From NCBI RefSeq assembly GCF_020616515.1, contig NZ_CP085135.1, forward strand, positions 496,001-560,000: a stretch of 64,000 nucleotides of DNA, read 5' to 3'. Of this stretch, positions 9,034 to 18,139 are shown in pieces. Source of the DNA: Mesorhizobium sp. PAMC28654 (GTDB lineage Bacteria > Pseudomonadota > Alphaproteobacteria > Rhizobiales > Rhizobiaceae). The position numbers were made by a program, and so were the translations under genes. The first letter of the stretch is position 1; each line of letters starts with the position of its first letter. The notes under the pieces were generated by a model that was not told the DNA's origin, did no database searches, and worked only from the letters and a program-made list of their open reading frames with translations.

Positions 9034-9546
9034 ATGGCTGAGATCAAGGACCGCGAGAACGCGCTCATCATGGAGACGACAAAGGGCAACGTCGTCATCG
9101 AACTGTTTCCCGACCTGGCGCCTGGCCACGTCGCCCGCATCAAGGAACTGGCGCGCGAAGGCGCCTATGATGGCGTGGTGTTCCATCGCGTCATCGAGGG
9201 TTTCATGGCGCAGACCGGCGATGTGAAGTTCGGCAATTCGACCAAATCCACATTTGCCCCGTCCCGGGCTGGCATGGGCGGTTCGGAGAAGCCTGATCTG
9301 AAGGCTGAATTCTCCAACGCCAGCCATGGCCGCGGCACCTGCTCGATGGCGCGTTCGCAGAACCCGAACTCGGCCAACTCGCAATTCTTCATCTGCTTCG
9401 ACGATGCCGCCTTCCTCAACCGCCAGTACACGGTCTGGGGTCAGGTCATCGAAGGCATGGACAATGTCGACAAGATCAAGCGCGGCGAGCCGGTTGTCGA
9501 CCCCGACAAGATCGTGTCGCTGAAGGTCGCGGCCGACGTCAAGTAA
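9034..9546 (+). CDS. ppiB: Cytoplasmic cyclophilin-type peptidyl-prolyl isomerase
   Basis: 170 residues, no signal peptide, complete cyclophilin core: [14 protein letters not shown], then [18 protein letters not shown], then Y-T-V-W-G-Q-V. A good ribosome site (AAGGATAT) precedes the ATG. It is a PpiB-type cytosolic foldase and sits 29 bases downstream of the exported paralogue in what looks like one operon with coaD. Confidence 0.92.
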   Translation: MAEIKDRENALIMETTKGNVVIELFPDLAPGHVARIKELAREGAYDGVVFHRVIEGFMAQTGDVKFGNSTKSTFAPSRAGMGGSEKPDLKAEFSNASHGRGTCSMARSQNPNSANSQFFICFDDAAFLNRQYTVWGQVIEGMDNVDKIKRGEPVVDPDKIVSLKVAADVK

Positions 9547-9557
9547 GGCGAATTACA

Positions 9558-10007
9558 ATGATGGGCGTCGTCTGGTCGCTTCTTGGCATCCTGTCCGGCG
9601 CCTTCATTGCCATTCAGGCACCGATCAATTCGCAGCTGGCGCGAGGCCTGGGGCTCCCGGTCGCCGCCGCTGCGTTTTCGTTCCTGTCGGGTGCGGTCGT
9701 GCTCGGCATCATCTCCGTCACGGTGGTGAAGCTGCAGGGCATTTCGCTCGACTGGAAAGCGCCGGCACCCTGGCTGTTCGTGGCTGGCGGCATGCTCGGC
9801 GGCTTCTATGTCACGCTGTCGACGATTCTGACGCCACGCATCGGCGCTGCCGCCCTGATGGCGTTCCTGGTGGCTGGCCAGTTGCTGGCAGGCATTCTCA
9901 TTGACCGCGTCGGCTTCCTCGGCGTCGCCGTGCGCGAGATTTCGCTCGGCCGCATCGCGGGTGCGATGCTGCTGCTGGCCGGAGCGCTGCTCGTCCGGCT
10001 CTTTTGA
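9558..10007 (+). CDS. DMT-superfamily small membrane protein (DUF606/YdcZ type)
   Basis: 149 residues with about five hydrophobic helices. The pattern G-A-F-I-A-I-Q-A-P-I-N-S-Q-L-A near the start and G-G-F-Y-V-T-L-S-T-I-L-T-P-R-I-G-A in the middle is typical of DUF606/YdcZ half-size members of the drug/metabolite transporter superfamily. These usually work as dimers, and the substrate is unknown. It follows ppiB by 11 bases and precedes queA by 3 bases, so it is part of the same transcription unit. Confidence 0.8.
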   Translation: MMGVVWSLLGILSGAFIAIQAPINSQLARGLGLPVAAAAFSFLSGAVVLGIISVTVVKLQGISLDWKAPAPWLFVAGGMLGGFYVTLSTILTPRIGAAALMAFLVAGQLLAGILIDRVGFLGVAVREISLGRIAGAMLLLAGALLVRLF

Positions 10008-10010
10008 TCC

Positions 10011-11126
10011 ATGCGCGTCGATCTCTTTGACTTTGAACTGCCGGAGGAGCGCATCGCGCTGCGACCGGCAGAACCGCGCGACAGCGCCAAGATGCTCGTC
10101 GTCAGTCCGGATGAGGGGCTGGAGGATCGGATCGTTCGCGACTTGCCATCCTTGCTCAGGCCCGGTGATGTGCTGGTCTTCAACGATACCAAGGTCATTC
10201 CTGCCCAGCTGAAGGGCATAAGGCGTCGAGGAGAGGCTGTCGCGCAGGTGGAGGCCACGTTGCATATGCGGATGGCTGGCGATCGCTGGCTGGCCTTCAT
10301 GCGGCCGGGCAAGCGCATCGCCGCCGGCGACCGCATCCATTTCGGCCATGACGGCGATTCATGCTTTCTTGGCCATCTCGACGCCACGGTGCTCGAGAAG
10401 GGCGAAGGCGGCGAAGTGCTGCTCAGCTTTGACCTTTCCGGTGTGTTCCTGGACGAGGCGCTGCGTGCCGTCGGGCACATTCCACTGCCGCCCTATATCG
10501 CCTCGAAGCGCGACGACGACGAGCGCGACCGCAGCGACTATCAGACCATCTATGCCCGGGAAGAAGGTGCCGTGGCAGCGCCCACTGCGGGCCTGCATTT
10601 CACTCCGGAGCTTTTCGCCGCGCTCGATGCCAGGGGGGTCGAACGTCGCTTCGTTACCTTGCATGTCGGCGCCGGGACATTCCTGCCGGTGAAGGCCGAC
10701 GACACCGCCGATCACAAGATGCATGCCGAGACCGGTTCGGTCAGCCAGGAAACCGCCGATGCGCTGAACGCGGCAAAGGCGAGGGGCGGACGCATCATCG
10801 CCGTCGGCACGACGTCGCTGCGACTGCTGGAAAGTGCCGCACGCCCGGACGGTACACTGCCGGCGTGGTCGGGCCCGACGGACATCTTCATCACGCCGGG
10901 CTACCGCTTTCGCACCGCCGACATGCTGATGACCAATTTCCATCTGCCGCGCTCGACCCTGTTCATGCTGGTCTCGGCCTTCAGCGGCCTCGAGACGATG
11001 CGCGCGGCCTATTCGTACGCCATCGAGAACCGCTACAGGTTCTACTCCTATGGAGATGCAAGCCTGCTTTATCGCGCGGGGCAATCTCCAGATGCGCCGT
11101 TGCACGACAAGGAATTCAATGACTGA
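10011..11126 (+). CDS. queA: S-adenosylmethionine:tRNA ribosyltransferase-isomerase
   Basis: 371 residues. QueA transfers and isomerises the ribose of SAM onto preQ1-modified tRNA to give epoxyqueuosine. Family hallmarks are [16 protein letters not shown] at the N-terminus, [21 protein letters not shown] and [17 protein letters not shown] near the end. The stop overlaps the tgt start by eight bases, so the two queuosine enzymes are translationally coupled. Confidence 0.96.
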   Translation: MRVDLFDFELPEERIALRPAEPRDSAKMLVVSPDEGLEDRIVRDLPSLLRPGDVLVFNDTKVIPAQLKGIRRRGEAVAQVEATLHMRMAGDRWLAFMRPGKRIAAGDRIHFGHDGDSCFLGHLDATVLEKGEGGEVLLSFDLSGVFLDEALRAVGHIPLPPYIASKRDDDERDRSDYQTIYAREEGAVAAPTAGLHFTPELFAALDARGVERRFVTLHVGAGTFLPVKADDTADHKMHAETGSVSQETADALNAAKARGGRIIAVGTTSLRLLESAARPDGTLPAWSGPTDIFITPGYRFRTADMLMTNFHLPRSTLFMLVSAFSGLETMRAAYSYAIENRYRFYSYGDASLLYRAGQSPDAPLHDKEFND

Positions 11127-12249
11127 AGCCTTCTCATTCAAGGTTCTGGCGACTGACGGCAAGGCGCGCCGCGGTGCGATCACCATGCCGCGCGGGGAAA
11201 TCCGCACACCCGCCTTCATGCCGGTCGGCACAGGCGGCACCGTCAAAGCGATGTACATGGACCAAGTGCGCGGCGTCGGCGCCGATATCATCCTGGGCAA
11301 CACCTACCATTTGATGCTCAGGCCCGGCGCCGAGCGCGTGGCGCGGCTCGGCGGTCTGCATGAGTTCGCCCGCTGGCCGCATCCGATCCTGACCGACAGT
11401 GGCGGCTTCCAGGTGATGTCGTTGTCGAAGCTGCGAAAGCTGACTGAAAAGGGCGTCACGTTCCGCTCGCATATCGACGGCGCCGCCTATGAAATGTCAC
11501 CGGAGCGCTCGATCGAGATCCAGGGACTGCTCGATTCCGACATCCAGATGCAGCTCGACGAATGCACAGCGCTGCCGGCCGAGACCAAGGAAATCCAACG
11601 CGCCATGGAACTGTCGCTGCGCTGGGCGGAGCGCTGCAAGACGGCATTCGGTGACCAGCCCGGCAAGGCGATGTTCGGCATCGTGCAGGGCGGCGACAAC
11701 GCCGACTTGCGCGTGCGCTCGGCGCAGGCGCTGAGCGCGATGGAGTTGAAGGGCTATGCTGTCGGTGGCCTGGCCGTTGGCGAGCCGCAAGCGGTGATGC
11801 TCGAGATGCTCGACATCACCTGTCCCGAACTGCCGGCGGACAAGCCGCGCTATCTGATGGGCGTCGGCACGCCGGACGACATTTTGAAATCGGTGGCGCG
11901 CGGTATCGACATGTTCGATTGCGTGATGCCGACGCGGGCCGGCCGCCACGGCCTTGCCTACACACGGCGTGGCAAGGTCAACCTGCGCAACGCCCGCCAT
12001 GCCGACGATCCGCGCCCGCTCGACGGGGAAAGCGATTGCCCGGCGGCGCGGGACTATTCACGCGCCTATCTGCATCACCTTGTGCGTTCACAGGAGGCGC
12101 TGGGCGCGATGCTTCTGACCTGGAACAATCTCTCGTATTATCAAAAGCTTATGCAAGACATTCGCGCCGCCATAGAGGGCGGTGATTTCCAGGCGCGGGG
12201 CGCTGAGATTTCCGAAGGCTGGGCGCGGGGCGATATCCCGGCCATTTGA
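11119..12249 (+). CDS. tgt: Queuine/preQ1 tRNA-guanine transglycosylase
   Basis: 376 residues. Tgt exchanges guanine-34 for preQ1 in tRNAs with GUN anticodons. The nucleophile/base region L-T-D-S-G-G-F-Q-V and the F-G-I-V-Q-G-G and G-L-A-V-G-E motifs are present, as is the F-D-C-V-M-P-T-R catalytic loop. The bacterial enzyme binds zinc near the C-terminus, but I did not map all the ligands. The ATG at 11119 overlaps the end of queA and was chosen over an upstream in-frame ATG inside queA. A minus-strand gene starts immediately downstream on the other strand. Confidence 0.96.
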   Translation: MTEAFSFKVLATDGKARRGAITMPRGEIRTPAFMPVGTGGTVKAMYMDQVRGVGADIILGNTYHLMLRPGAERVARLGGLHEFARWPHPILTDSGGFQVMSLSKLRKLTEKGVTFRSHIDGAAYEMSPERSIEIQGLLDSDIQMQLDECTALPAETKEIQRAMELSLRWAERCKTAFGDQPGKAMFGIVQGGDNADLRVRSAQALSAMELKGYAVGGLAVGEPQAVMLEMLDITCPELPADKPRYLMGVGTPDDILKSVARGIDMFDCVMPTRAGRHGLAYTRRGKVNLRNARHADDPRPLDGESDCPAARDYSRAYLHHLVRSQEALGAMLLTWNNLSYYQKLMQDIRAAIEGGDFQARGAEISEGWARGDIPAI

Positions 12250-12252
12250 CCC

Positions 12253-12672
12253 TCAGGTGCTCAATGAGTTCGCCGCGCGCAGACTGCAGCCGGTGATCTG
12301 GAACGTGCCATCGGGCTGCTGCTGGAGCGTGTAGACCGCTTCATAGTCCTTGCCGTCGGGTCCCACGATCAGCACCTGCTGGACGATCGATGTCGGGCCC
12401 GTCTCCTGCACCTTGCCGAAGGAATAGGTCTGCGGCTTGCGTACCGGCGGGTAACCGTTGGTGACCATGCTCATGAACAGGTCGGCGGTTGGGAAAATCT
12501 GTTTCACGTTCGGTGCGGCGAAACTGTAGGCGCGCGCGCCGTCATTGGCGATGAAGGCCTTCAGTTGGCCGTCGATGACGGTCTGTGCGGCCTTGACTTC
12601 AGCATCCCCGGCCAGCGCCGGCGACTCGAAGAGCAGTGAAACGAGTGCGAATGCGAGAAATGCTCGACGCAT
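12253..12672 (-). CDS. DUF4864 exported protein
   Basis: 139 residues with a clear signal peptide (M-R-R-A-F-L-A-F-A-L-V-S-L-L-F-E-S-P-A-L-A, cleavage after ALA). The mature part has the DUF4864 pattern: I-D-G-Q-L-K-A-F-I-A-N-D-G-A-R-A-Y-S-F-A-A-P and a C-terminal beta region ending G-C-S-L-R. These are small periplasmic NTF2-like proteins of unknown role. Its stop is four bases from the tgt stop, and the two genes converge. Confidence 0.8.
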   Translation of the reverse strand: MRRAFLAFALVSLLFESPALAGDAEVKAAQTVIDGQLKAFIANDGARAYSFAAPNVKQIFPTADLFMSMVTNGYPPVRKPQTYSFGKVQETGPTSIVQQVLIVGPDGKDYEAVYTLQQQPDGTFQITGCSLRAANSLST

Positions 12673-12896
12673 GGCCTGTCTCCGTTGTCCCTCGAAAAGT
12701 TATCCCCAAAAAATTGCTATCCGAGGACACATCATAACATACGCAATACCTTACGTATCTCGGCGCTTCAGGGTTTCAGCGACCCTTAAACATTCGCCTC
12801 GGAATGGCCTAACTCCTGTCTTTAAGCATACTTTAATATGCCGCGCTCATCGTCAGGGCGAGGGGGATTCAAATTCTCAAGCCCACAGGATGGACA

Positions 12897-13493
12897 ATGT
12901 CTGGACAGATTCATCGACGTGCCTTTCTGAAAGTTGCCGCAAGCTTTGCGGTTCTGGCTCCTTTGCCCGCATGGGCAGGCGCCGCCCAAGTGCCCTTCGA
13001 TCCGGCGATTCCCGCACTCGGTAATCCTCGAGGTAATGTGACAATTGCCGAATTCGTCGATTATCAGTGCCCCATCTGCAAGCTCACCTATGTCGAATTG
13101 AAAAGGCTTATCGCCGAGGATCATGGCATCCGGTTGGTGATGAAGGATTGGCCGATCTTCGGTGATGCTTCGCGCGACGCGGCCCGCATGGCGCTCTCCG
13201 CCGGCCCACACTATGCCAGGGCGGTGAATGCCCTCATGGCCAGCGGGCAAGGACTTTCCGAACACCGCACGAACGAGATCCTCGCTTCCGCCGGCGTTGA
13301 TGTGACCAAGGTGCGTGCCGGCCTGGCTGCTCGTCAGCCGAAGATCGATGCCGTCCTCTCCCGCAATGGCGCCCAGGCAAGCGCCTTCGGGCTGCGCGGC
13401 ACGCCGGCATTGGTGATCGGCGGGACCTTGTACCGGCACGGCATGTCCGTGGCGGACCTCAAGCTTGCTGTTGCCAAGGCACGGGCTGCCTGA
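12897..13493 (+). CDS. DsbA-family thiol:disulfide interchange protein
   Basis: 198 residues with a twin-arginine-like signal (H-R-R-A-F-L-K-V-A-A) and cleavage near A-W-A-G-A. A thioredoxin-fold DsbA domain follows, with the active site C-P-I-C in D-Y-Q-C-P-I-C-K and the cis-Pro loop G-T-P-A-L-V-I-G-G. It is expected to be a periplasmic disulfide oxidase or isomerase. No DsbB partner lies adjacent. Confidence 0.88.
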   Translation: MSGQIHRRAFLKVAASFAVLAPLPAWAGAAQVPFDPAIPALGNPRGNVTIAEFVDYQCPICKLTYVELKRLIAEDHGIRLVMKDWPIFGDASRDAARMALSAGPHYARAVNALMASGQGLSEHRTNEILASAGVDVTKVRAGLAARQPKIDAVLSRNGAQASAFGLRGTPALVIGGTLYRHGMSVADLKLAVAKARAA

Positions 13494-13565
13494 GTACGGG
13501 CAGCCTGAGGACAGTCCTGAAGCTTGAAAGCCGGGCGGCAGTCTGCGACAAGGGCCGCTTCCAGC

Positions 13566-13609
13566 GCATGACCCGAAAAATCGGATTCGATTTTCGGCAA
13601 GGATCATGC
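13566..13609. repeat. Rhizobial palindromic intergenic repeat
   Basis: A 44-bp imperfect palindrome: it starts GCATGACCCGAAAAATCG, passes through GATTC, and returns as GATTTTCGGCAAGGATCATGC. I recognise this as a repeat type that recurs in intergenic regions of Mesorhizobium and relatives (a RIME/REP-like element). It sits between the dsbA-like gene and the Lrp-domain gene. Confidence 0.6.
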
Positions 13610-13686
13610 GCAACGTGCCACGACATCCTTCGCGCGCCCCTGAGGACGCGCGGCGCGGTCGGTACGAGCTTGAGCGGGACGGAGCA

Positions 13687-13923
13687 ATGAGAGCGTTTTT
13701 CGTGCAGATCAAATGCGACCTAGGCAAGGCCTATCAAGTGGCCAGTGCGCTCGCGGATGCCGAGATCGCCTCGGAGATCTACTCGACCGCCGGCAACTAC
13801 GATCTGCTCGCCAAATTCTATGTCGATGACGAAGAGGACATTGGCCACTTCGTCAATGAGAAGGTGCAGATTCTTCCAGGCATCAAGGATACGTTCACGG
13901 TCGTTACCTTCCGAGCGTTCTGA
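13687..13923 (+). CDS. Stand-alone Lrp/AsnC ligand-binding (RAM) domain protein
   Basis: 78 residues forming only the C-terminal alpha-beta sandwich of Lrp/AsnC regulators: M-R-A-F-F-V-Q-I-K-C-D-L-G-K-A-Y-Q-V and T-A-G-N-Y-D-L-L-A-K-F. There is no DNA-binding helix-turn-helix. The ATG at 13687 with GGGACGGA just upstream was chosen over an ATG at 13606 that would read through the repeat region. Such proteins may sense amino acids or bind full-length Lrp partners; the function is unknown. Confidence 0.82.
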   Translation: MRAFFVQIKCDLGKAYQVASALADAEIASEIYSTAGNYDLLAKFYVDDEEDIGHFVNEKVQILPGIKDTFTVVTFRAF

Positions 13924-14070
13924 TCGCGTCCATCACCTGCTCGACCACCAGGCAAAGCCTGATCCCAGTCACATTGGCCCTGCCTTAATTTTAGGCAGTT
14001 GCAATATACTGATCGTCCGAGCCTCTCAAATCACCGATTGCGCTTGATTTTCTCCAGAGACGCCAGTGAA

Positions 14071-15507
14071 ATGGTGTCACAGGGGAGTACGCGATTGGCA
14101 GCGTTCGATGAAATGCTTCCGGAAGTCTCCGGATTGAGAAAACCGTATTCGGCTTACGATCGCTGGCTGAAGGAGCAGGATCCGGCCAGGCTTACGGAGA
14201 AGATGCAGGATGCCGAGCGCGTCTTCCGCAAGACCGGCATCACCTTCGCCGTCTATGGCGAACAGGACGCCTCCGAACGGCTGATCCCGTTCGATATTGT
14301 TCCCCGCATCATTTCCGGCAATGAATGGCGGCGGCTCACGCAAGGCATCGAGCAGCGCGTGCAGGCGCTGAATGCCTTTCTCGACGACATCTACCACCGC
14401 CAGGAAATCCTGCGTGCCGGGCGCGTTCCCAAGGAACTGATCGCCAAGAACGAAGCATTCTTGCCGGAGATGATCGGCGTGCGGCCGCCGGCTGGCGTCT
14501 ACACCCACATCATCGGCGTCGACATCGTCCGCATCAGCGAGAACGAATTCTACGTGCTGGAGGACAATGCGCGCACGCCGTCCGGCGTTTCCTACATGCT
14601 GGAGAACCGCGAGACGATGATGCAGCTCTTTCCGGAGCTGTTCCAGCAGATCAAGGTACGGCCCGTCGAAAACTATCCGCAGCTCCTGCGCCAGTCACTG
14701 GCGGCAGTACGACCGCAGAGCACCAAGGGTGCGCCGACCATCGCCGTGCTGACGCCAGGCAGCTACAACTCCGCCTATTTCGAGCATGCCTTCCTGGCCG
14801 ACCAGATGGGCGTGCAGCTTGTCGAAGGCCAGGATCTACGGGTCGTCGACGGCCACGTCGCCATGCGAACGACAGAAGGCTACAAGCAGATCGACGTGCT
14901 CTATCGCCGCGTCGACGATTCCTTCCTCGATCCGCTGACCTTCCGTCCGGATTCAGCGCTTGGCGTCCCGGGCATCATGGATGTCTATCGCGCCGGCAAC
15001 ATCACCATCGCCAATGCGCCGGGAACTGGCATCGCCGACGACAAGGCGATCTATTCCTACATGCCCGAGATCGTTGAGTTCTACACCGGCCGCAAGGCGA
15101 TCCTCGGCAACATCCCGACTTGGCGCTGCTCGGAACCGGACAGCCTGAAATACGTCCTCGAACACATCGACGAACTGGTGATCAAGGAAGTGCATGGCTC
15201 CGGCGGCTACGGCATGCTGGTCGGACCGGCGGCGACCAAGAAGGAGTGCGAGGATTTCTCCAAGAAACTCGCGGCGAAACCGTCCAACTACATCGCCCAG
15301 CCGACCCTGGCGCTGTCGACCTGCCCGATCCTGACGGATAAGGGCCTGGCGCCCCGTCACGTCGATCTGAGGCCCTACGTACTGGTTTCCGACCGCATCC
15401 AGATCGTCCCAGGCGGCCTGACGCGCGTCGCGCTCAAGGAAGGCTCGCTGGTCGTCAACTCATCGCAAGGCGGCGGCACCAAGGATACGTGGGTGCTGGA
15501 TGACTGA
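14071..15507 (+). CDS. Circularly permuted ATP-grasp protein (Anbu cluster)
   Basis: 478 residues from the ATG at 14071. The sequence matches the circularly permuted ATP-grasp family (PF04174): V-L-E-D-N-A-R-T-P-S-G-V-S-Y-M, then P-G-S-Y-N-S-A-Y-F-E-H-A-F-L-A, then K-E-V-H-G-S-G-G-Y-G-M-L-V-G-P and a terminal S-S-Q-G-G-G-T-K-D-T-W-V-L. ATP-grasp enzymes ligate a carboxylate to an amine or thiol. It is the first of four co-directional genes (alpha-E, transglutaminase, Anbu) that recur together in bacteria. This suggests a peptide-ligating and peptide-cleaving pathway whose product is not known. Confidence 0.88.
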   Translation: MVSQGSTRLAAFDEMLPEVSGLRKPYSAYDRWLKEQDPARLTEKMQDAERVFRKTGITFAVYGEQDASERLIPFDIVPRIISGNEWRRLTQGIEQRVQALNAFLDDIYHRQEILRAGRVPKELIAKNEAFLPEMIGVRPPAGVYTHIIGVDIVRISENEFYVLEDNARTPSGVSYMLENRETMMQLFPELFQQIKVRPVENYPQLLRQSLAAVRPQSTKGAPTIAVLTPGSYNSAYFEHAFLADQMGVQLVEGQDLRVVDGHVAMRTTEGYKQIDVLYRRVDDSFLDPLTFRPDSALGVPGIMDVYRAGNITIANAPGTGIADDKAIYSYMPEIVEFYTGRKAILGNIPTWRCSEPDSLKYVLEHIDELVIKEVHGSGGYGMLVGPAATKKECEDFSKKLAAKPSNYIAQPTLALSTCPILTDKGLAPRHVDLRPYVLVSDRIQIVPGGLTRVALKEGSLVVNSSQGGGTKDTWVLDD

Positions 15508-15528
15508 ACCTCATTCGAAGGGTTTTTG

Positions 15529-16470
15529 ATGCTTCTCGGCCGCACCGCCAACGGGCTTTACTGGATGAACCGCTACATCGAGCGGGCCGAGAACATGGCG
15601 CGGCTTGTCGATGCCGGCTTGCGCATGGCGCTGACCCGTACCCAGAGCGCGTCGGAAGAGTGGAACTCGGTGCTGCTCAGTGCCGGCTCCGACGTGGCCT
15701 TCACGCAGAGATATTCGGACTACACCGCCGCCAACGTTGCCGACTTCCTGTTGCGCGACACGTCGAACCCTTCGAGCACGATGGCCTCGATCGAGACGGC
15801 CCGCAGCAATGCCCGTATGGTGCGCACCGCGCTGACACGCGAAACCTGGGAAAGCATCAACGAAGCCTGGATGTCGCTGAAGCGGATGCTGGCCAAGCCG
15901 ATCGACGAACGCGACCTGCCTAGTGTCCTTGATGCGATCAAGCGCGAGACGGCGCTGATCCGCGGCTCGTTCTACGGCACCATGTTGCGCAACGAGATCT
16001 TCGACTTCTCGCAGCTCGGCACCTATGTCGAGCGGGCCGACAACACGGCGCGCATTCTCGATGTGAAATACTACGTGCTGCTGCCGTCCATCTCCTGGGT
16101 CGGTTCGACGCTCGACAATTACCAGTGGGAATCGATCCTGCGCTCGGTATCGGCGCATCGCTCCTATCGCTGGGTCTATGACGCCGATTACAAGCCGACG
16201 AACATCGCGGATTATCTGATCCTCAATGTTCGCATGCCGCGTTCCCTGACCTTCTGCTACCGCTTCCTGACCGAGCACCTGAAATTCCTGGGCGACGATT
16301 ACGGCGAGCGGCATGCCTGCCACGCCACGGCTGAGAAGACGCAGGCCATGCTGAGAACCGGCTCGATCAAGGACATATTCGATACCGGCCTGCACGAATT
16401 CCTGGCCAATTTCATTCTCGACAACACCAAGCTCGGCGACGAGATCGCGCAAGATTATCGGTTCAACTGA
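15529..16470 (+). CDS. Alpha-E domain protein (Anbu cluster)
   Basis: 313 residues, almost wholly alpha-helical, belonging to the alpha-E (DUF403, PF04168) family: M-L-L-G-R-T-A-N-G-L-Y-W-M-N-R-Y-I-E-R-A at the start and Y-V-E-R-A-D-N-T-A-R-I-L-D-V-K-Y mid-way. The ATG at 15529 follows the ATP-grasp stop by 21 bases with an AAGGG ribosome site. The family always accompanies ATP-grasp and transglutaminase partners. It is presumed to be a scaffold or co-enzyme of the ligase, but no activity is established. Confidence 0.9.
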   Translation: MLLGRTANGLYWMNRYIERAENMARLVDAGLRMALTRTQSASEEWNSVLLSAGSDVAFTQRYSDYTAANVADFLLRDTSNPSSTMASIETARSNARMVRTALTRETWESINEAWMSLKRMLAKPIDERDLPSVLDAIKRETALIRGSFYGTMLRNEIFDFSQLGTYVERADNTARILDVKYYVLLPSISWVGSTLDNYQWESILRSVSAHRSYRWVYDADYKPTNIADYLILNVRMPRSLTFCYRFLTEHLKFLGDDYGERHACHATAEKTQAMLRTGSIKDIFDTGLHEFLANFILDNTKLGDEIAQDYRFN

Positions 16471-16471
16471 T

Positions 16472-17266
16472 ATGCGGCTGAAGATCACACACCGGACCGA
16501 ATACCGCTACGATGCGCCGGTGCAATATCTGTTGCAGCGGTTGCGGCTGCTTCCCGTCAGCGGGCCGACACAGACGGTGTTGTCCTGGGGGCTGAATATA
16601 GAGGGCGCGCGCGAAGAAGTGCGATTTGTCGATCATTTTGGCAACGACACACGGCTTTTGAGCGTCGAAGGCGATCGCGATTTCATCACGGTCGAGGCGG
16701 CTGGCGAAGTGGTGACAAGGGACACGGCCGGCGTGTCCGGGCCGCACCAGGGTTTTGCGCCGCTCTGGCTGTTTGGCCACGAAACGCCGCTGACAATGAT
16801 CGGCGGCGGCATTCGCGAACTCGCGGCGTCGATCGGCAAGGGCACCGATATCGAAAGGTTGCACCGGCTGATGGCGGTCATCGGCGAGCGTGTCGCCTAT
16901 ACGCCGGGCACCACCAATGCGGCGACGCCCGCCGAGGAGGCACTGGCGCTCAAAACCGGGGTCTGCCAGGATCACAGCCATATCTTTGTCGCCGCCGCTC
17001 GCGCCATGGGGTTTCCTGCCCGCTACGTCAGCGGCTATCTGATGATGGACGCGGCGGTCGAGCAGGCGGCAAGCCATGCCTGGGCCGAGGCGCATGTTTC
17101 GGGCCTTGGCTGGGTTGCGTTCGACGCCGCCAACGGCATTTCTCCAGACGAGCGCTATGTGAAGGTTGCAACCGGCCGCGACTACCGGGACGCCACGCCG
17201 GTGTCGGGAATTCGGCTTGGACAAGCGGAAGAACAACTTGCGGTCACCGTCACGGTAGAGCAGTAA
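16472..17266 (+). CDS. Transglutaminase-like cysteine protease/amidase (Anbu cluster)
   Basis: 264 residues. The N-terminal bacterial transglutaminase-associated region (M-R-L-K-I-T-H-R-T-E-Y-R-Y) precedes a papain-like transglutaminase core. The catalytic triad is visible: Cys in T-G-V-C-Q-D-H-S-H, His in S-H-A-W-A-E-A and Asp in A-F-D-A-A-N-G. It starts one base after the alpha-E stop, so translation is coupled. It probably cleaves or transfers an amide bond in the peptide product of the cluster. Confidence 0.92.
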   Translation: MRLKITHRTEYRYDAPVQYLLQRLRLLPVSGPTQTVLSWGLNIEGAREEVRFVDHFGNDTRLLSVEGDRDFITVEAAGEVVTRDTAGVSGPHQGFAPLWLFGHETPLTMIGGGIRELAASIGKGTDIERLHRLMAVIGERVAYTPGTTNAATPAEEALALKTGVCQDHSHIFVAAARAMGFPARYVSGYLMMDAAVEQAASHAWAEAHVSGLGWVAFDAANGISPDERYVKVATGRDYRDATPVSGIRLGQAEEQLAVTVTVEQ

Positions 17267-17297
17267 TCCCAGCAACATTGCTGCCAGAAGAGATTCC

Positions 17298-18029
17298 ATG
17301 ACCTATTGCGTCGGCCTGAAGATCGATCGCGGGCTCGTGTTCATGTCGGACACGCGCACCAATGCCGGCATGGATTCGATCTCGACCTTCAAGAAGATGC
17401 ATGTCTGGGAACAGCCGGGCGAGCGCGTCATCGTGTTGATGTCCGCCGGCAACCTGGCGACGACGCAGGCGGTGGTCAGCCTGCTGGAAGAGCGCACCAA
17501 GGCGGTTGCCGATCGTCATGCCACGTTGTTGGAAACGCCTTCCATGTATCAGACGGTGCGGCTCGTGGGTGACACCGTCAAGGAAGTGATTGCCCATTCG
17601 TCGCCGGCCGGCGAGAAGGCGGATTCCTACTTCAACGCCTCTTTCATCCTTGGTGGACAGATCAAGGGCAGCGAGCCGCGCCTGTTCATGATCTACCCTG
17701 AAGGCAATTTCATTGAGTCGACTGACGACACGCCGTTCTTCCAGATCGGCGAGACCAAGTACGGCAAGCCGATCATCATCCGCGCCTATGAAAAGACCAT
17801 GAGCCTTGCCGAGACGGTGAAACTGCTGCTGGTGTCGTTCGACTCGACCTTGAAGTCAAACCTCTCGGTCGGCCTGCCGCTGGACCTGCTGTTCTATGAG
17901 AAGGAGACTTTCAAGGTCGGACTGAAGAAGCGGATCGGCCAGGATGATCAGTATTACCGTACGATCTCCGATGGTTGGTCTAACGCGCTAAAAACCGCCT
18001 TTGCGAGCCTGCCTGATTTTCCGGGCTAG
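17298..18029 (+). CDS. Anbu-type proteasome-like peptidase (ancestral beta subunit)
   Basis: 243 residues with the N-terminal nucleophile hydrolase start M-T-Y-C-V-G-L-K. After removal of Met the threonine would be the N-terminal nucleophile. The G-L-V-F-M-S-D-T-R-T-N-A-G and F-K-K-M-H segments supply the expected Asp and Lys neighbours. It is longer than HslV and matches Anbu, a proteasome relative found mostly in proteobacteria and cyanobacteria beside ATP-grasp, alpha-E and transglutaminase genes, as here. Anbu assembles into large oligomers; its natural substrate is unknown. Confidence 0.9.
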   Translation: MTYCVGLKIDRGLVFMSDTRTNAGMDSISTFKKMHVWEQPGERVIVLMSAGNLATTQAVVSLLEERTKAVADRHATLLETPSMYQTVRLVGDTVKEVIAHSSPAGEKADSYFNASFILGGQIKGSEPRLFMIYPEGNFIESTDDTPFFQIGETKYGKPIIIRAYEKTMSLAETVKLLLVSFDSTLKSNLSVGLPLDLLFYEKETFKVGLKKRIGQDDQYYRTISDGWSNALKTAFASLPDFPG

Positions 18030-18139
18030 TGGCCGCCCATTCGCAGGCCGTTGCGAACCAATATTTCACATGTTAATTAGACTGCTGATCGAATGTGGCG
18101 GCTGCAATCGGCGACGCCTGGCAGTGCTGGAAGGCGCGA

